A stretch of 64,000 nucleotides of DNA from Chloroflexota bacterium (GTDB lineage Bacteria > Chloroflexota > Anaerolineae > Anaerolineales > Anaerolineaceae). Made by a program: the position numbers and the translations under genes. Under the pieces are notes generated by a model. That model was not told where the DNA came from. It made no database searches and saw only the letters and a program-made list of their open reading frames with translations. Within the stretch, counting starts at the first letter, position 1; every line of letters begins with the position of its first letter. Positions 52,404 to 62,216 of the stretch are shown here, in pieces. The DNA lies in assembly GCA_016887485.1 (NCBI GenBank), contig CP069394.1, forward strand, positions 1,550,001 to 1,614,000, in the 5' to 3' direction.

Positions 52404-52793
52404 TTATTTCTTACCAACACCCCGGCGGCGGCCGCGACCGGCAACCGTCTTCTTGGGACCCTTACGAGTCCGGGCGTTCGTTTTTGTGCGCTGCCCATGA
52501 ACCGGCAGACCACGGCGATGACGCAGGCCGCGATATGTGCCAATTTCAATCAAGCGTTTGATGTTCATTTGCACCTGGCGGCGCAAATCGCCTTCTACCG
52601 AAAAGTTACCGGAAATGTATTCGCGCATTTTAGAAACATCAGCATCTGTCAGGTCCTTGACGCGAAGATCCGGATCCACACCGGTGGCTTCAATAATTTC
52701 ATTTGCCCGTGTTGGGCCAATCCCGTAAATATACCTCAGACCAATCTCTACACGTTTATCACGTGGGAGGTCAACGCCTTCAATACGTGCCAT
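52404..52793 (-). CDS. rpsM: 30S ribosomal protein S13
   Basis: A 129-residue S13, which contacts P-site tRNA and the bridge to the large subunit. Landmarks: [26 protein letters not shown], and [25 protein letters not shown] near the C-terminus. Its ribosome site overlaps the rpmJ stop region. A gap of about 107 bases separates it from rpsK. Confidence 0.97.
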   Translation of the reverse strand: MARIEGVDLPRDKRVEIGLRYIYGIGPTRANEIIEATGVDPDLRVKDLTDADVSKMREYISGNFSVEGDLRRQVQMNIKRLIEIGTYRGLRHRRGLPVHGQRTKTNARTRKGPKKTVAGRGRRRGVGKK

Positions 52794-52804
52794 AGTATAA
52801 ATCC

Positions 52805-52918
52805 TTATCCTTGTCGCTGTTTATGCTTCGGGTTTTCACAAATCACATACAAACGACCCTGTCGTTTTACAATCTTACATTTAGCGCAGCGTTTCTTGAT
52901 CGATGCTGATACTTTCAC
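52805..52918 (-). CDS. rpmJ: 50S ribosomal protein L36 (zinc-binding form)
   Basis: A 37-residue protein read from a GTG start at 52918 with AAGGAG seven bases upstream. It has the L36 pattern [18 protein letters not shown], then [15 protein letters not shown]. The zinc ligands Cys11, Cys14, Cys27 and His32 are all present (C+ form). It lies between map and rpsM. The infA gene that normally sits between map and rpmJ is absent; only 86 bases separate the two. Confidence 0.95.
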   Translation of the reverse strand: MKVSASIKKRCAKCKIVKRQGRLYVICENPKHKQRQG

Positions 52919-53004
52919 TTTCAAACTCCTTAATCATTTTGCTACGAATTTCAGCAAAGTAATGATTATACTTGCTGAGCTATTTTTCGTCTAGTCTAAC
53001 TTTT

Positions 53005-53778
53005 CTACAACGCTGTCAGGACCAGCGGTCCATCGGCGGTAATAGCTACCGTATTTTCATAATGTGCCGTCAGTGAGCCATCGGCCGAAGCCACTGTCCA
53101 CTCATCGTCTTTGACGATCGTTTCCGGCGTACCGACCAACACCATTGGCTCCAGGGCAATGGTCATGCCTTCCCGCAGTTTCATCCCACGGCCAGGTCGA
53201 CCATAATTCGGCACCTGGGGACCTTCGTGCATTTTGCGGCCCACCCCATGACCGGTGTAGGTCTTGGTGATGTAAAAGCCTTGTTCTTCAACATAGGTCT
53301 GCACCGCATAGCCGATGTCACCAATTGTGTTGCCGGGGACCATGTTCGAAATGGCGATCTCCAAAGCCTTATCGGTCACTTCCATCAAATGTGTAGTGGA
53401 CTTACTGACATGTCCCACAGCGATGGTTCGTGCCATATCACCAACGAAACCTTCATAAATGGTGCCGCAGTCAATGCTGACGATATCGCCTTCATTGAGC
53501 ACCCGCTTACTCGGGATGCCATGCACCAATTCGTCATTGACACTGGTACAAATGCTCGTTGGGTAAGGATAAGGGCCTGGATAATGTTTGAAGGGCGAAG
53601 TCACACCGTACTTCTTTTGAACAGCTTCAAAAGCTTCGTTCAGTTCGCCCGTGGTCACACCAGGTTTCACCAAATCAATCGCAGCCGCCAGTGCTTCCGC
53701 ATTGATCCGGCCTGCTTCACGCATGATCTTGACCTCATAAGGGGTCTTGATATTGATCGAACGTTCCCAGGAAATCAC
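53005..53778 (-). CDS. map: methionine aminopeptidase, type I
   Basis: Removes the initiator methionine from new proteins. A 257-residue protein with metal ligands in VSIDCGTIYEGFVGDMARTIAVG and TGHGVGRKMHEGPQVPNYG, and the late Glu in MTIALEPMV. Translation appears to start at GTG 53778, two bases beyond the adk stop. Type I because there is no insertion domain. Confidence 0.96.
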   Translation of the reverse strand: MISWERSINIKTPYEVKIMREAGRINAEALAAAIDLVKPGVTTGELNEAFEAVQKKYGVTSPFKHYPGPYPYPTSICTSVNDELVHGIPSKRVLNEGDIVSIDCGTIYEGFVGDMARTIAVGHVSKSTTHLMEVTDKALEIAISNMVPGNTIGDIGYAVQTYVEEQGFYITKTYTGHGVGRKMHEGPQVPNYGRPGRGMKLREGMTIALEPMVLVGTPETIVKDDEWTVASADGSLTAHYENTVAITADGPLVLTAL

Positions 53779-53779
53779 T

Positions 53780-54433
53780 TTATGCTTCCTTTACTGATTT
53801 CATAATTGCATCGAAAACATCATCGATGGGCTGGGTGCCGTCAATTTCCGCAAGCAGTCCTTTATCTCGGTAATAGTTTATTAAAGGTGCAGTTTGTTCG
53901 TTATAGACTTCGATACGATGACGCACTGTTGCTGGGCGATCATCTTCGCGCTGGTAAAGTTGCGAGCCATCAATATCGTCAATCCACTTCACTACCGGTG
54001 GATTGTATTTCTCGTGATAGACACGTCCTGAGGGGCTCATCCAACGCCCGCTCAATCTCTCAACCAGGACATCATCTGGAACCTTGATGAAGGGTACAAC
54101 ATTGACGTCACTGTTAGATTTTCCTAATAAGTTTTCGAGTGCTTCCGCCTGGGCAGGTGTCCGGGGGAAACCATCCAAAACCGCGCCCTTCTCACAATCC
54201 GGTCGGGCAAACCGTTCTTCAACCATTGCCACCGTTACGTCATCGGGGACAAGCTCCCCTTTGTTCATATATTGCTGTGCCAGTTGGCCCAACGGGGTTT
54301 CCTTCTTAAGGTTCTCCCGAAAGAGGTCCCCGGTGGAAACATGCACGAGGTTTAGCGCCTCAGCAAGTTTCTTGGCCTGGGTGCCTTTACCAGCTCCCGG
54401 AGGCCCCAGCATCACAATATACATCGGTGTCAT
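53780..54433 (-). CDS. adk: adenylate kinase
   Basis: Interconverts ATP, ADP and AMP. About 217 residues, with the P-loop GPPGAGKGTQAKKLAE, AMP-binding STGDLFRENL and DGFPRTPAQA, and a long LID domain (SGRWMSPSGRVYHEKYNPP) without the zinc cysteines found in many Gram-positive forms. Start ATG at 54433 with GAGG upstream; a TTG directly before it is in frame but unnecessary. Standard place between secY and map. Confidence 0.96.
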   Translation of the reverse strand: MTPMYIVMLGPPGAGKGTQAKKLAEALNLVHVSTGDLFRENLKKETPLGQLAQQYMNKGELVPDDVTVAMVEERFARPDCEKGAVLDGFPRTPAQAEALENLLGKSNSDVNVVPFIKVPDDVLVERLSGRWMSPSGRVYHEKYNPPVVKWIDDIDGSQLYQREDDRPATVRHRIEVYNEQTAPLINYYRDKGLLAEIDGTQPIDDVFDAIMKSVKEA

Positions 54434-54453
54434 CAATTGCCTCGATTACCTTC

Positions 54454-55788
54454 TCAGCTAATCAGACGGTCATCATACCCGTGCATCTTCAGGTCGGTTT
54501 CAATGATCTGGAAGGTGTCACGAACAACACCTACAACAATCAACAGTCCCGATGAAGAAACGAGGAAAATGTTCGTTGAAGAAAGATCCGAAGGCAAGAA
54601 AAGACCGAGGATGTACGGCAGAGCAGCAACCACACCTAGGAACAAAGCACCTGGGAAGGTGATCCGGCGCTGAACCTTGCTCAAATAACGTTGGGTCGCA
54701 GCACCCCGGGCAACGCCAGGGATCTGGGCGCCTTGCTTCTTGAGGTTATCACCGTAATTCTGCTGGGTGAAAAGCACATCGGTATAGAAGAAGGTGAAAC
54801 CAACAACCATCAGGAAGAACAAGATCGGGTAAACTGCGCCTTCACCACTGAGAGTGTTGTTAATCCAGGCTGCGAATTTCTTTAACCACTCGGCATTGGC
54901 ATTATTAAAGAAGCTGGCCAAAATGGTCGGGAAAGTCAACAGTGATTGCGCGAAGATGATCGGGATCATACCGGCCATGTTCACCATCAAGGGCACGCTG
55001 CTCTTGACAGGCATGGACATGCGGCTGCCCACTCGACGGCCAGGGAACATAACCGGAACGTACCGGCGGCCCTGCTGCACATGGACAACAGCGAAGATGG
55101 TCACAATCAGCAGTGCGATCACGATGAAGATCAGCCACCAATAGGTGCTGTTGCTTAGCAGTGCGACCATATGATCCGGGATCTTTGCGACAATACCGGA
55201 GAAAATGATCAGAGAAAGGCCCTGTCCCCGAATACCATATTCGGAGATCAATTCACCCAACCAGACACCGAACATCGTCCCTGCCATCATGGAAAGGATC
55301 GTTGCCAGTGTGGGGATCAGGCTTGCCCCTGTAAACCCAAAGCCTGTCATCACCGACGTTCCGAGCATTGCGGAGAAAATGTTGATCTGACCAATAGCTG
55401 ATAAAGCAGCCATAGGAACAGTCAGAATGATAGTCCAGCGCTCCATCCAAGCCCGACCCTCACGGGGATCGTCCTGCATTTTGCGTTCGAGAGCAGGAAT
55501 GATCGGAACGAGGAGCTGAAGGATAATCTGGGCGGTAATGTAGGGATAAACACCCATTGCCAGGATTGAGAAGGTGGAAACTGCCCCACCGGAGAGCATA
55601 TCCAGCATGTTAATCAAACCACCGGCTGCCCCACCTGTTTGGGTCAGTTGTGCCACCAGGTTCTTATCAATGCCGGGAACTGGGATATTGGACGCCAGTC
55701 GGTAGATCACCAGTAAAAGCAGGGTGACCAACAACTTCCGACGAATGTCTTGCGATTTCCAAAGGTGGCGCCATGCGGACCGTTTCAT
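54454..55788 (-). CDS. secY: preprotein translocase subunit SecY
   Basis: The channel-forming subunit of the Sec translocase, 444 residues with ten membrane spans. Landmarks: RRKLLVTLLLLVIYRLASNIPVPGID, FSILAMGVYPYITAQIILQLL, NMAGMIPIIFAQSLL and AALPYILGLFLP. AAAGGAG precedes the ATG. It sits between rplO and adk, as in the spc operon. Confidence 0.97.
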   Translation of the reverse strand: MKRSAWRHLWKSQDIRRKLLVTLLLLVIYRLASNIPVPGIDKNLVAQLTQTGGAAGGLINMLDMLSGGAVSTFSILAMGVYPYITAQIILQLLVPIIPALERKMQDDPREGRAWMERWTIILTVPMAALSAIGQINIFSAMLGTSVMTGFGFTGASLIPTLATILSMMAGTMFGVWLGELISEYGIRGQGLSLIIFSGIVAKIPDHMVALLSNSTYWWLIFIVIALLIVTIFAVVHVQQGRRYVPVMFPGRRVGSRMSMPVKSSVPLMVNMAGMIPIIFAQSLLTFPTILASFFNNANAEWLKKFAAWINNTLSGEGAVYPILFFLMVVGFTFFYTDVLFTQQNYGDNLKKQGAQIPGVARGAATQRYLSKVQRRITFPGALFLGVVAALPYILGLFLPSDLSSTNIFLVSSSGLLIVVGVVRDTFQIIETDLKMHGYDDRLIS

Positions 55789-55822
55789 TTGTCAGGCTCC
55801 TTTATCTATTCAAGGACAGTCA

Positions 55823-56278
55823 TTAATCCTGGATCAATTCAACACTTCCGCCAGCGCTTTCAATCTTTTCCTTAGCGCTTTTGGAAATCTTGTTGGCTTT
55901 CACCTTCAGAGCAACAGAGACATCACCCCGACCGAGGATCTTCACAGGAAGACCTAATTTTTTAACCAGGCCCTTCTCGACCATCAGTTGAGGCGTAACT
56001 TCTGTACCTGCGGCAAAATCTGCCAAAGCTTCCAGGTTGACTTCTTCATATTCCACACGATTTCGGACAGTGAAACCTTCACCACGCATGAACGGCAGCT
56101 TCCGGAAGAACGGAAGATTGCCACCTTGGTGGTAAGAAGCCACGCCACCGCCTGATCGGGAGTTCTGGCCTTTCATACCACGACCAGCTGTCTTACCCTG
56201 TCCCGCTGCGGGGCCACGACCAACACGTTTGCGGTCCTTATGTGCGCCTTTATTTGGCTTTAGATCATGTAATTCCAT
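55823..56278 (-). CDS. rplO: 50S ribosomal protein L15
   Basis: A 151-residue L15. The N-terminal Gly/Arg-rich arm (HDLKPNKGAHKDRKRVGRGPAAGQGKTAGRGMKGQ) threads into 23S rRNA, and the C-terminal globular part ends in KSAKEKIESAGGSVELI. AAGGTG precedes the ATG; 10 bases from rpmD. Confidence 0.97.
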   Translation of the reverse strand: MELHDLKPNKGAHKDRKRVGRGPAAGQGKTAGRGMKGQNSRSGGGVASYHQGGNLPFFRKLPFMRGEGFTVRNRVEYEEVNLEALADFAAGTEVTPQLMVEKGLVKKLGLPVKILGRGDVSVALKVKANKISKSAKEKIESAGGSVELIQD

Positions 56279-56287
56279 AATGACACC

Positions 56288-56482
56288 TTATGCTTCATCC
56301 ACAGTAACCAGATGGATAACTGAATTCACCATGCCGCGCACAGCGTCGTTATCAACTCGGGTGACTGTCTGATTGATCCTTTTCAGGCCCAATGCCTTCA
56401 ACGTATCTTTCTGCCGTTGAGGATAGCCAATGGGGCTGCGGACTAATGTAATCGTTAATTGTGCTTGTTTTTTCTTAGCCAT
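56288..56482 (-). CDS. rpmD: 50S ribosomal protein L30
   Basis: A 64-residue L30 with the family pattern [32 protein letters not shown]. Its start overlaps the 3' end of rpsE by eight bases. Confidence 0.95.
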   Translation of the reverse strand: MAKKKQAQLTITLVRSPIGYPQRQKDTLKALGLKRINQTVTRVDNDAVRGMVNSVIHLVTVDEA

Positions 56483-56996
56483 TGGTTTCGCGCTCCCAAT
56501 ATGGTTTCACCTGTTCAATGGGTTTTCCGCGATAGGCTGCCTGATCCTTGACCGATTTCAACTGGTCAAGCGCATCAAAGGTCGCCCTGACAACATTCAA
56601 AATGTTCTTGCTGCCCAATGACTTGGTGAGAATATCGTGGACACCAACTGCTTCCAACACGGCCCGAACGCCACCGCCAGCGATAACGCCGGTACCGGCA
56701 GCGGCCGGTCGAAGAAGAACCCTGGCGCCGCTCTGTTTCCCAATAACTTCATGGGAGATAGTGGTGCCGTTGAGGTTCACCTTGCGCATATCCTTGCGAG
56801 CACGTTCACTGGCTTTCCGAATAGCATCCGGAACAGCGTTGGCTTTACCAATACCCAGGCCAACACGCCCGTTATTGTCGCCAATCACCATGGTCACTCG
56901 GAAGGAAAAGCGGCGACCACCCTTCACAACTTTTGCCACACGCGCAATATCAATTACGCGCTCATCAAATTGGTTCTCGACTTGGTAGTCTGTCAT
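56475..56996 (-). CDS. rpsE: 30S ribosomal protein S5
   Basis: A 173-residue S5, important for decoding accuracy. Landmarks: [41 protein letters not shown] (double-stranded RNA-binding domain) and the C-terminal [34 protein letters not shown]. The ATG at 56996 is chosen, with GAGG upstream; a longer frame to 57041 has no support. Confidence 0.96.
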   Translation of the reverse strand: MTDYQVENQFDERVIDIARVAKVVKGGRRFSFRVTMVIGDNNGRVGLGIGKANAVPDAIRKASERARKDMRKVNLNGTTISHEVIGKQSGARVLLRPAAAGTGVIAGGGVRAVLEAVGVHDILTKSLGSKNILNVVRATFDALDQLKSVKDQAAYRGKPIEQVKPYWERETNG

Positions 56997-57009
56997 AATC
57001 GCCTCTTTC

Positions 57010-57375
57010 CTAGAAATCCAGCCCGCCTTCACGGGCAGCATCGGCTAACGCCTTCACACGGCCGATATATTTATATCCGCCACGGTCAAAGACCACACTG
57101 TCGATTCCAGCATTCTTAGCGCGTTCGGCAATCGCCTCGCCAACTTTCGTAGCCTGTTCCAAATTGGTCAGACCCTTCATTGAAGCCGCCAATTCGGCGT
57201 CAATGCTCGAAGCCGAAGCCAAGGTATGTCCCTGGAAATCATCAATGATCTGAACGTAGATCTGGTTTGAACTGCGAAATACGTTCATGCGCGGCCGTTC
57301 GGGCGTGCCAAAAATCTTTTTTCTCACCCGCAGGTGTCGGCGTAAACGTGCCTGATTGCGTGATTTTTTAGCCAT
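57010..57375 (-). CDS. rplR: 50S ribosomal protein L18
   Basis: A 121-residue 5S rRNA-binding protein. Landmarks: [35 protein letters not shown] and the ending [34 protein letters not shown] precedes the ATG. Confidence 0.97.
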   Translation of the reverse strand: MAKKSRNQARLRRHLRVRKKIFGTPERPRMNVFRSSNQIYVQIIDDFQGHTLASASSIDAELAASMKGLTNLEQATKVGEAIAERAKNAGIDSVVFDRGGYKYIGRVKALADAAREGGLDF

Positions 57376-57393
57376 ATTATTTCACCTTCACAC

Positions 57394-57939
57394 TTATACT
57401 GTCTTGCCGGCCTTACCCGGTTTACGGCGCACATATTCACCCTGATAGCGAATACCTTTGCCCTTGTAAGGCTCTGGCGGTCGCAGTTTGCGAATATTTG
57501 CTGCAACTTGTCCGACCACCTGTTTATCATAGCCGGACACTTTGATTTGGCGGACTTTCATATCCACATCAAAGTCAATACCCTCGGGGGGTTCAACAAC
57601 CACCGGATGTGAAAAGCCCACATTGACAATCAAATTCTTGCCATCCAACTCGGCGCGGTAGCCCACGCCTTCGATTTCAAGGATCCGTTCAAATCCATTG
57701 CTCACGCCGACCACCATGTTGTTGATCAAAGCCCGGGTTGTGCCGTGCAATGCACGGTGGGTGGGCTCATCGGATGGGCGATCAATGAAGATCACGCCAT
57801 CTTCTTCTTTGATGGTGATATCAGGTGAAAAGGTCCATTCCAATTCACCTTTGGGGCCTTTAACATGGACGTAGGAGCCATCAATCTTGACTTCAACACC
57901 CGCTGGCACATCTATCGGTAAACGTCCTACTCGAGACAC
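57394..57939 (-). CDS. rplF: 50S ribosomal protein L6
   Basis: A 181-residue L6 with two related domains; the C-terminal one has the typical [21 protein letters not shown] and [25 protein letters not shown]. The start is GTG at 57939, eight bases after a very strong GGAGG site. Confidence 0.97.
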   Translation of the reverse strand: MSRVGRLPIDVPAGVEVKIDGSYVHVKGPKGELEWTFSPDITIKEEDGVIFIDRPSDEPTHRALHGTTRALINNMVVGVSNGFERILEIEGVGYRAELDGKNLIVNVGFSHPVVVEPPEGIDFDVDMKVRQIKVSGYDKQVVGQVAANIRKLRPPEPYKGKGIRYQGEYVRRKPGKAGKTV

Positions 57940-57966
57940 GTCTCGTACCTCCTATAGCGCCAGGCG

Positions 57967-58380
57967 CTACCAAACTTTACATAATATCTCGCCACCGACG
58001 CCCATCTTGCGAGCGCGCTGGCCAGTCATAACACCCTTGGGGGTGGACACAATGGCCACACCAATACCCGAAAGTACCCAGGGGATGTCTGTTTTCTGTG
58101 AATACACTCGGCGACCGGGACGACTGACACGTTCCAGGCCCGTGATCAACGGGCGGCGGTTCCGCCGTTCACCGATATATTTCAACCGAATGCGCAAAAT
58201 CTTTTGATAAGGCTTACTGCCTTCAACCACTTCGTAGCTATCTACATAGCCTTCTTCTGTCAAAATCCGGGCTATTTCAGCCTTGATCTTGGAGCTGGGC
58301 ATGCTTGCAACTGTACCATTGCTGATAGCAACATTGCGGATTCGAGTCAGCATATCGCCAATTGGATCTGAAATACTCAT
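57967..58380 (-). CDS. rpsH: 30S ribosomal protein S8
   Basis: A 137-residue S8, a primary binder of the central domain of 16S rRNA. Landmarks: DPIGDMLTRIRNVAISN and the ending GVMTGQRARKMGVGGEILCKVW. GGAGG precedes the ATG. Confidence 0.97.
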   Translation of the reverse strand: MSISDPIGDMLTRIRNVAISNGTVASMPSSKIKAEIARILTEEGYVDSYEVVEGSKPYQKILRIRLKYIGERRNRRPLITGLERVSRPGRRVYSQKTDIPWVLSGIGVAIVSTPKGVMTGQRARKMGVGGEILCKVW

Positions 58381-58399
58381 CGATAATACCTCCGCCGAT

Positions 58400-58582
58400 C
58401 TACCACGACGACTTGGTCACGCCAGGAATTTTTCCCTGCAGTGCTAATTCCCGAAAACAAATACGGCACAAACCAAACTTGCGGATATAACCACGTGGGC
58501 GCCCACAGCGTCGGCAACGGTTAACGACCTGAGTGGGATATTTCCGCCGTTGTTCGCGATACTTCATACATTTACTAGCCAT
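58400..58582 (-). CDS. rpsN: 30S ribosomal protein S14, type Z
   Basis: A 60-residue S14 of the short zinc-binding kind: [25 protein letters not shown] carries Cys24, Cys27, Cys40 and Cys43. AAAGGA precedes the ATG. It lies between rplE and rpsH as usual. Confidence 0.97.
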   Translation of the reverse strand: MASKCMKYREQRRKYPTQVVNRCRRCGRPRGYIRKFGLCRICFRELALQGKIPGVTKSSW

Positions 58583-58583
58583 A

Positions 58584-59126
58584 CTATCCTTTCCTGAACG
58601 GCATCTTGAATTTACTCAGCAGCGCACGTGCCTGATCATCATTTTCTGCTGTGGTCACAATTGTGATCTCCATACCCCGGATCGAATCGACTTCATCGTA
58701 ATTGATCTCAGGGAAGATCAGCTGTTCATTCAGACCCAGTGTGTAGTTCCCACGGCCGTCAAATGAGTCAGCCGAAATACCGCGGAAATCGCGAACACGG
58801 GGCAGTGCCACGTTGATTAGACGATCAAGAAATGCCCACATCTTGTCACCGCGCAAGGTGACTTTTGTGCCAATTGCACGCCCTTCGCGCAATTTGAAGT
58901 TCGCAATTGATTTCTTTGCTTTCGTAACGACAGGTTTCTGGCCGACAATAGTGGTCAGGTCCTTGACCGCCTCGTCCAGTGCCTTGGGATTATCCAATGC
59001 TTCGCCAACGCCGATATTCACCACAACCTTCTGGATCTTCGGTATCTGCATCACATTTTCGAGGGATAATTCCTTGAAAAGGGCAGGTGCGATCTCTTTT
59101 GTGTATTGCTCTCGTAGTCTATTCAT
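58584..59126 (-). CDS. rplE: 50S ribosomal protein L5
   Basis: A 180-residue L5, which binds 5S rRNA and the P-site tRNA. Landmarks: [50 protein letters not shown] and [30 protein letters not shown]. The ATG at 59126 has GGAG upstream; the longer frame to 59198 overlaps rplX and is not used. Confidence 0.97.
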   Translation of the reverse strand: MNRLREQYTKEIAPALFKELSLENVMQIPKIQKVVVNIGVGEALDNPKALDEAVKDLTTIVGQKPVVTKAKKSIANFKLREGRAIGTKVTLRGDKMWAFLDRLINVALPRVRDFRGISADSFDGRGNYTLGLNEQLIFPEINYDEVDSIRGMEITIVTTAENDDQARALLSKFKMPFRKG

Positions 59127-59145
59127 ACTTACTCCCAATCGCGCC

Positions 59146-59472
59146 TTATTTGTCGATCGCACTACCGCTGCGTTTTGCGACACGCACCGGCTTGCCATCT
59201 TTTCGCTTGACTGAGACCCGAGTGGGTTTGTTGTCCTTCGGATCTACAATCTGCACGTTTGAAATACTAATCGGCGCTTCAAACTCAATCTTGCCAGCTG
59301 GGATGGTTTTCCCGCGGGACTGGGTCTGAGCCTGGTGCTTGATGCGAATATTGACGCCTTGCACCACGACACGGTCTTCAGAAGGCAGTACACGGATCAC
59401 TTCACCAACAGTGCCCTTGCCCTTGCCACTGATCACCATAACCCGATCACCTTTTTTAATCTTGGTTTTCAT
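59146..59472 (-). CDS. rplX: 50S ribosomal protein L24
   Basis: A 108-residue L24 with the KOW motif [20 protein letters not shown] near the N-terminus and the family ending ([34 protein letters not shown]). GGAG precedes the ATG. Confidence 0.97.
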   Translation of the reverse strand: MKTKIKKGDRVMVISGKGKGTVGEVIRVLPSEDRVVVQGVNIRIKHQAQTQSRGKTIPAGKIEFEAPISISNVQIVDPKDNKPTRVSVKRKDGKPVRVAKRSGSAIDK

Positions 59473-59494
59473 ATCTTTACTCCTATCTCACCGA

Positions 59495-59866
59495 CTACAG
59501 CACTTCTGGGGCCAGTGAAACGATCTTCATGAAGCCTTTTTCACGAAGCTCACGGGCAACAGGACCAAAGATACGTGAACCACGGGGGTTGACACCATCG
59601 TTATCCAAAATCACAGCGGCGTTGTCATCAAAGCGGATGCAGGAGCCATCAGATCGGCGCCATTCCTTGGCTGCCCGAACGATAACGGCCTTGACAATCT
59701 CGCTCTTTTTCACAGTCGCCTGTGGAGTCGCAGATTTGACTGTACCCACAACGATGTCACCCACATAGCCATAGTGCCTTCTTGAACCACCATAGATATG
59801 GATCACCAGGAGTTCGCGAGCGCCGGTGTTATCGGCAACTTTTAATAGTGTTTCTTGTTGGATCAT
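59495..59866 (-). CDS. rplN: 50S ribosomal protein L14
   Basis: A 123-residue L14. Landmarks: [42 protein letters not shown] and [35 protein letters not shown] precedes the ATG; the rpsQ stop lies three bases upstream. Confidence 0.97.
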   Translation of the reverse strand: MIQQETLLKVADNTGARELLVIHIYGGSRRHYGYVGDIVVGTVKSATPQATVKKSEIVKAVIVRAAKEWRRSDGSCIRFDDNAAVILDNDGVNPRGSRIFGPVARELREKGFMKIVSLAPEVL

Positions 59867-59869
59867 GAC

Positions 59870-60151
59870 TCAGACTCCCAATTCTTCCACTAAGTCATCT
59901 TCAGACCGTTCTTCAACGCGTAGTACTTCCTCAATAACCCAGTGCTTTGTGCGGGAAATCGGCTTGCTTTCAACGATCCTGACTTTATCGCCAGGGTTCA
60001 CGCCAATTTCGTCATGAGCTTTGTAGGTCTTTGCAGAGCGAACAACTTTGCGATAAAGCGGGTGGCGAAAAACGCGAACCACTTCCACAACAGCGGTCTT
60101 ACTCATTTTATTGCTGATGACAGTCCCTACCAAACGACGTCGATCATTCAT
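59870..60151 (-). CDS. rpsQ: 30S ribosomal protein S17
   Basis: A 93-residue S17 with RRRLVGTVISNKMSKTAVVEVVR and GDKVRIVESKPISRTKHWVIEEV. The C-terminus carries an extra acidic tail (EERSEDDLVEELGV). The ATG overlaps the rpmC stop (ATGA). Confidence 0.96.
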   Translation of the reverse strand: MNDRRRLVGTVISNKMSKTAVVEVVRVFRHPLYRKVVRSAKTYKAHDEIGVNPGDKVRIVESKPISRTKHWVIEEVLRVEERSEDDLVEELGV

Positions 60152-60354
60152 GCTTCACTCTCCTCAGCCATTTGTTTTTCTTTCAAAATGGTCTCCAGCC
60201 GGGCAATATCCCGACGGACATTCCGAACCTGGCTGGTATCAGTCAACTGACCGGTAATGGTTTGGAACCGCATGTTCATCAACGCATGCCGGGTTTCAGT
60301 GATTGCCTGTTCAATTTCGGTGACACTCATTTTACGAATATCTGATGCCTGCAT
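60148..60354 (-). CDS. rpmC: 50S ribosomal protein L29
   Basis: A 68-residue helical hairpin protein near the exit tunnel. Landmarks: IRKMSVTEIEQAITETRHALMNMRFQTITGQL and VRRDIARLETILKEKQ. It overlaps rpsQ by four bases and starts two bases after the rplP stop. Confidence 0.95.
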   Translation of the reverse strand: MQASDIRKMSVTEIEQAITETRHALMNMRFQTITGQLTDTSQVRNVRRDIARLETILKEKQMAEESEA

Positions 60355-60356
60355 GG

Positions 60357-60779
60357 TTACGCCTCTCCTGGGACATCACGTGAAACGATTTTGGTTTTCA
60401 CGGACATCTTATATTTCGCGCGAAGGAGCGCCCGTTTTGCTGTTTCGGGATCAGTCCCGCCAACTTCAAACATGATGCGGCCAGGTTTGACCACGGCTAC
60501 CCAATATTCCACTGGGCCTTTACCTTTACCCATACGGGTTTCAGCTGCGCGCTTTGTGTATGGCTTGTCCGGGAAAATCCGGATCCAGACCTTACCACGC
60601 CTTTTCATTTCGTGCACGATGGCACGCCGGGCGGCCTCGATCTGTCGAGCACTAACCCAACCCGGTTCCAAAGATTGCAAGCCAAATTCGCCAAAGGACA
60701 CATCGGAGCCACGATAGGCTTTACCCCGCATGCGGCCACGCATTTGCTTGCGATACTTAACTCGTTTTGGCATTAACAT
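60357..60779 (-). CDS. rplP: 50S ribosomal protein L16
   Basis: A 140-residue L16 at the A-site side of the large subunit. Landmarks: [33 protein letters not shown] and [39 protein letters not shown]. The ATG at 60779 is spaced best from a GAGG site; the ATG at 60773 is possible. Confidence 0.97.
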   Translation of the reverse strand: MLMPKRVKYRKQMRGRMRGKAYRGSDVSFGEFGLQSLEPGWVSARQIEAARRAIVHEMKRRGKVWIRIFPDKPYTKRAAETRMGKGKGPVEYWVAVVKPGRIMFEVGGTDPETAKRALLRAKYKMSVKTKIVSRDVPGEA

Positions 60780-60823
60780 ATTGACTACCTCACTAACAGC
60801 CGGTCGCCTTGCCGGCGTCGTTG

Positions 60824-61501
60824 TTATTCGCTGACGTAAACGCCTTCAGTGGAGGTTGATTCTTCTTCCACCTGGGGCATGATCTCGCCTTTATAAATCC
60901 AAACCTTGATACCGATCTGACCATAGGTGGTCAATGCTTCGGTCTTGGCATAATCAATATCTGCACGCAAGGTCTGCAACGGCACCCGTCCTTCACGCAG
61001 CCAAACGCTGCGGGACATTTCAGCACCACCCAGACGACCAGACACCATCACCTTGACGCCTTCGGCGCCTTGGCGCATGCCCTGTTGAATGGCACGCTGC
61101 ATAGCACGGCGATAGCTGATCCGGCGCGTCAACTGACCAGCAACGTTCTCAGCAACCAAATAAGCATCCAGGTCAGGGGATTTAATTTCCTTGACCTCGA
61201 GGTCAATCTTCTCGCCAGTCAAAGCTTCCAAGCTGCTGCGCAGTTTCTTCACGTTCTCACCGCTGCGGCCAATCAAAATGCCTGGCTTGGCAGTATGCAC
61301 ATAGATCTTGATTTTTCCGGGGAACCGTTCAATTTCAATCTGTGAGATACCAGCCCGGTCATTTGATTTCCGGATCAGATCACGGACCGCGAGGTCCTCA
61401 TGTAATTGATCCTGATAATCCATACCTTCAGCGTACCAGCGGCCTAACCAAGGTTTGTTAATTTTCAGTCGAAATCCTGTAGGATGTACTTTACGACCCA
61501 T
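60824..61501 (-). CDS. rpsC: 30S ribosomal protein S3
   Basis: A 225-residue S3 at the mRNA entry site. Landmarks: [26 protein letters not shown], the KH domain [27 protein letters not shown], and the C-terminal [42 protein letters not shown] precedes the ATG. Confidence 0.97.
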   Translation of the reverse strand: MGRKVHPTGFRLKINKPWLGRWYAEGMDYQDQLHEDLAVRDLIRKSNDRAGISQIEIERFPGKIKIYVHTAKPGILIGRSGENVKKLRSSLEALTGEKIDLEVKEIKSPDLDAYLVAENVAGQLTRRISYRRAMQRAIQQGMRQGAEGVKVMVSGRLGGAEMSRSVWLREGRVPLQTLRADIDYAKTEALTTYGQIGIKVWIYKGEIMPQVEEESTSTEGVYVSE

Positions 61502-61545
61502 ATTTGCTCCTGGTTCCTTTCAATAATCTTTCTACAGATGCCCCG

Positions 61546-61887
61546 TTAATCCATCTCACGAAGGACGACGGTAACGTGGGACTTACGCCGCAACAGCGGT
61601 TTGAACCGGCCGCGAGCACCAAACCGGCGCCATTTACGGGTCGGGGCCTCATCAGCGAAGATCTGATGAACAAACAGGTCTTCACGAGCAACACCAAAGT
61701 TCTCTTCTGCGTTGGCAATTGCCGATTTAATCAATTTCTGAACGGGCAGAGCCGCCTTGTTCGGTGTGAACTGTAAAATGGTCACCGCTTCCAGGGCAGG
61801 CTTACCGCGAACCAGATCAACCACAAGACGTGCCTTCTGGGCAGACGTATCAAGATTGCTCAATTTCGCTCGAATATCAGTAGCCAT
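61546..61887 (-). CDS. rplV: 50S ribosomal protein L22
   Basis: A 113-residue L22 whose beta-hairpin lines the exit tunnel. Landmarks: SAQKARLVVDLVRGKPALEAVTILQFTPNKAA and the ending RWRRFGARGRFKPLLRRKSHVTVVLRE. AAAGG precedes the ATG. Confidence 0.97.
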   Translation of the reverse strand: MATDIRAKLSNLDTSAQKARLVVDLVRGKPALEAVTILQFTPNKAALPVQKLIKSAIANAEENFGVAREDLFVHQIFADEAPTRKWRRFGARGRFKPLLRRKSHVTVVLREMD

Positions 61888-61914
61888 TGTTATAACCTTT
61901 CTATCCCGATCCGA

Positions 61915-62184
61915 TTAATCCCGACCAGAGATAACGTGGCCGCGGAAGAACCGAGTGGGCGCAAATTCACCCAGTCGATGGCCTACCATATTCTCAGTAA
62001 TATAAATCGGCACATGGCGGCGTCCATCATGAACGGCAATGGTGTGTCCAACCATTTGGGGGAAGATAACACTTGCCCGACTCCAGGTGCGGATCACTTT
62101 CTTCTCACCCTTGTCATTCATGTTTTCAATCTTTTTCAATAATTTCGGGTCGATATACGGACCCTTTTTCAGCGATCGCGACAT
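61915..62184 (-). CDS. rpsS: 30S ribosomal protein S19
   Basis: An 89-residue S19 of the small-subunit head. Landmarks: [75 protein letters not shown] precedes the ATG. Confidence 0.97.
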   Translation of the reverse strand: MSRSLKKGPYIDPKLLKKIENMNDKGEKKVIRTWSRASVIFPQMVGHTIAVHDGRRHVPIYITENMVGHRLGEFAPTRFFRGHVISGRD

Positions 62185-62216
62185 GATTTCGTCCTCTTTC
62201 TCGCTACAATATCCGA

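Noticed and set aside
52919-53004. Searched for a short infA gene
   Set aside because: No frame of IF-1 length or with IF-1-like sequence exists on either strand in this 86-base gap.
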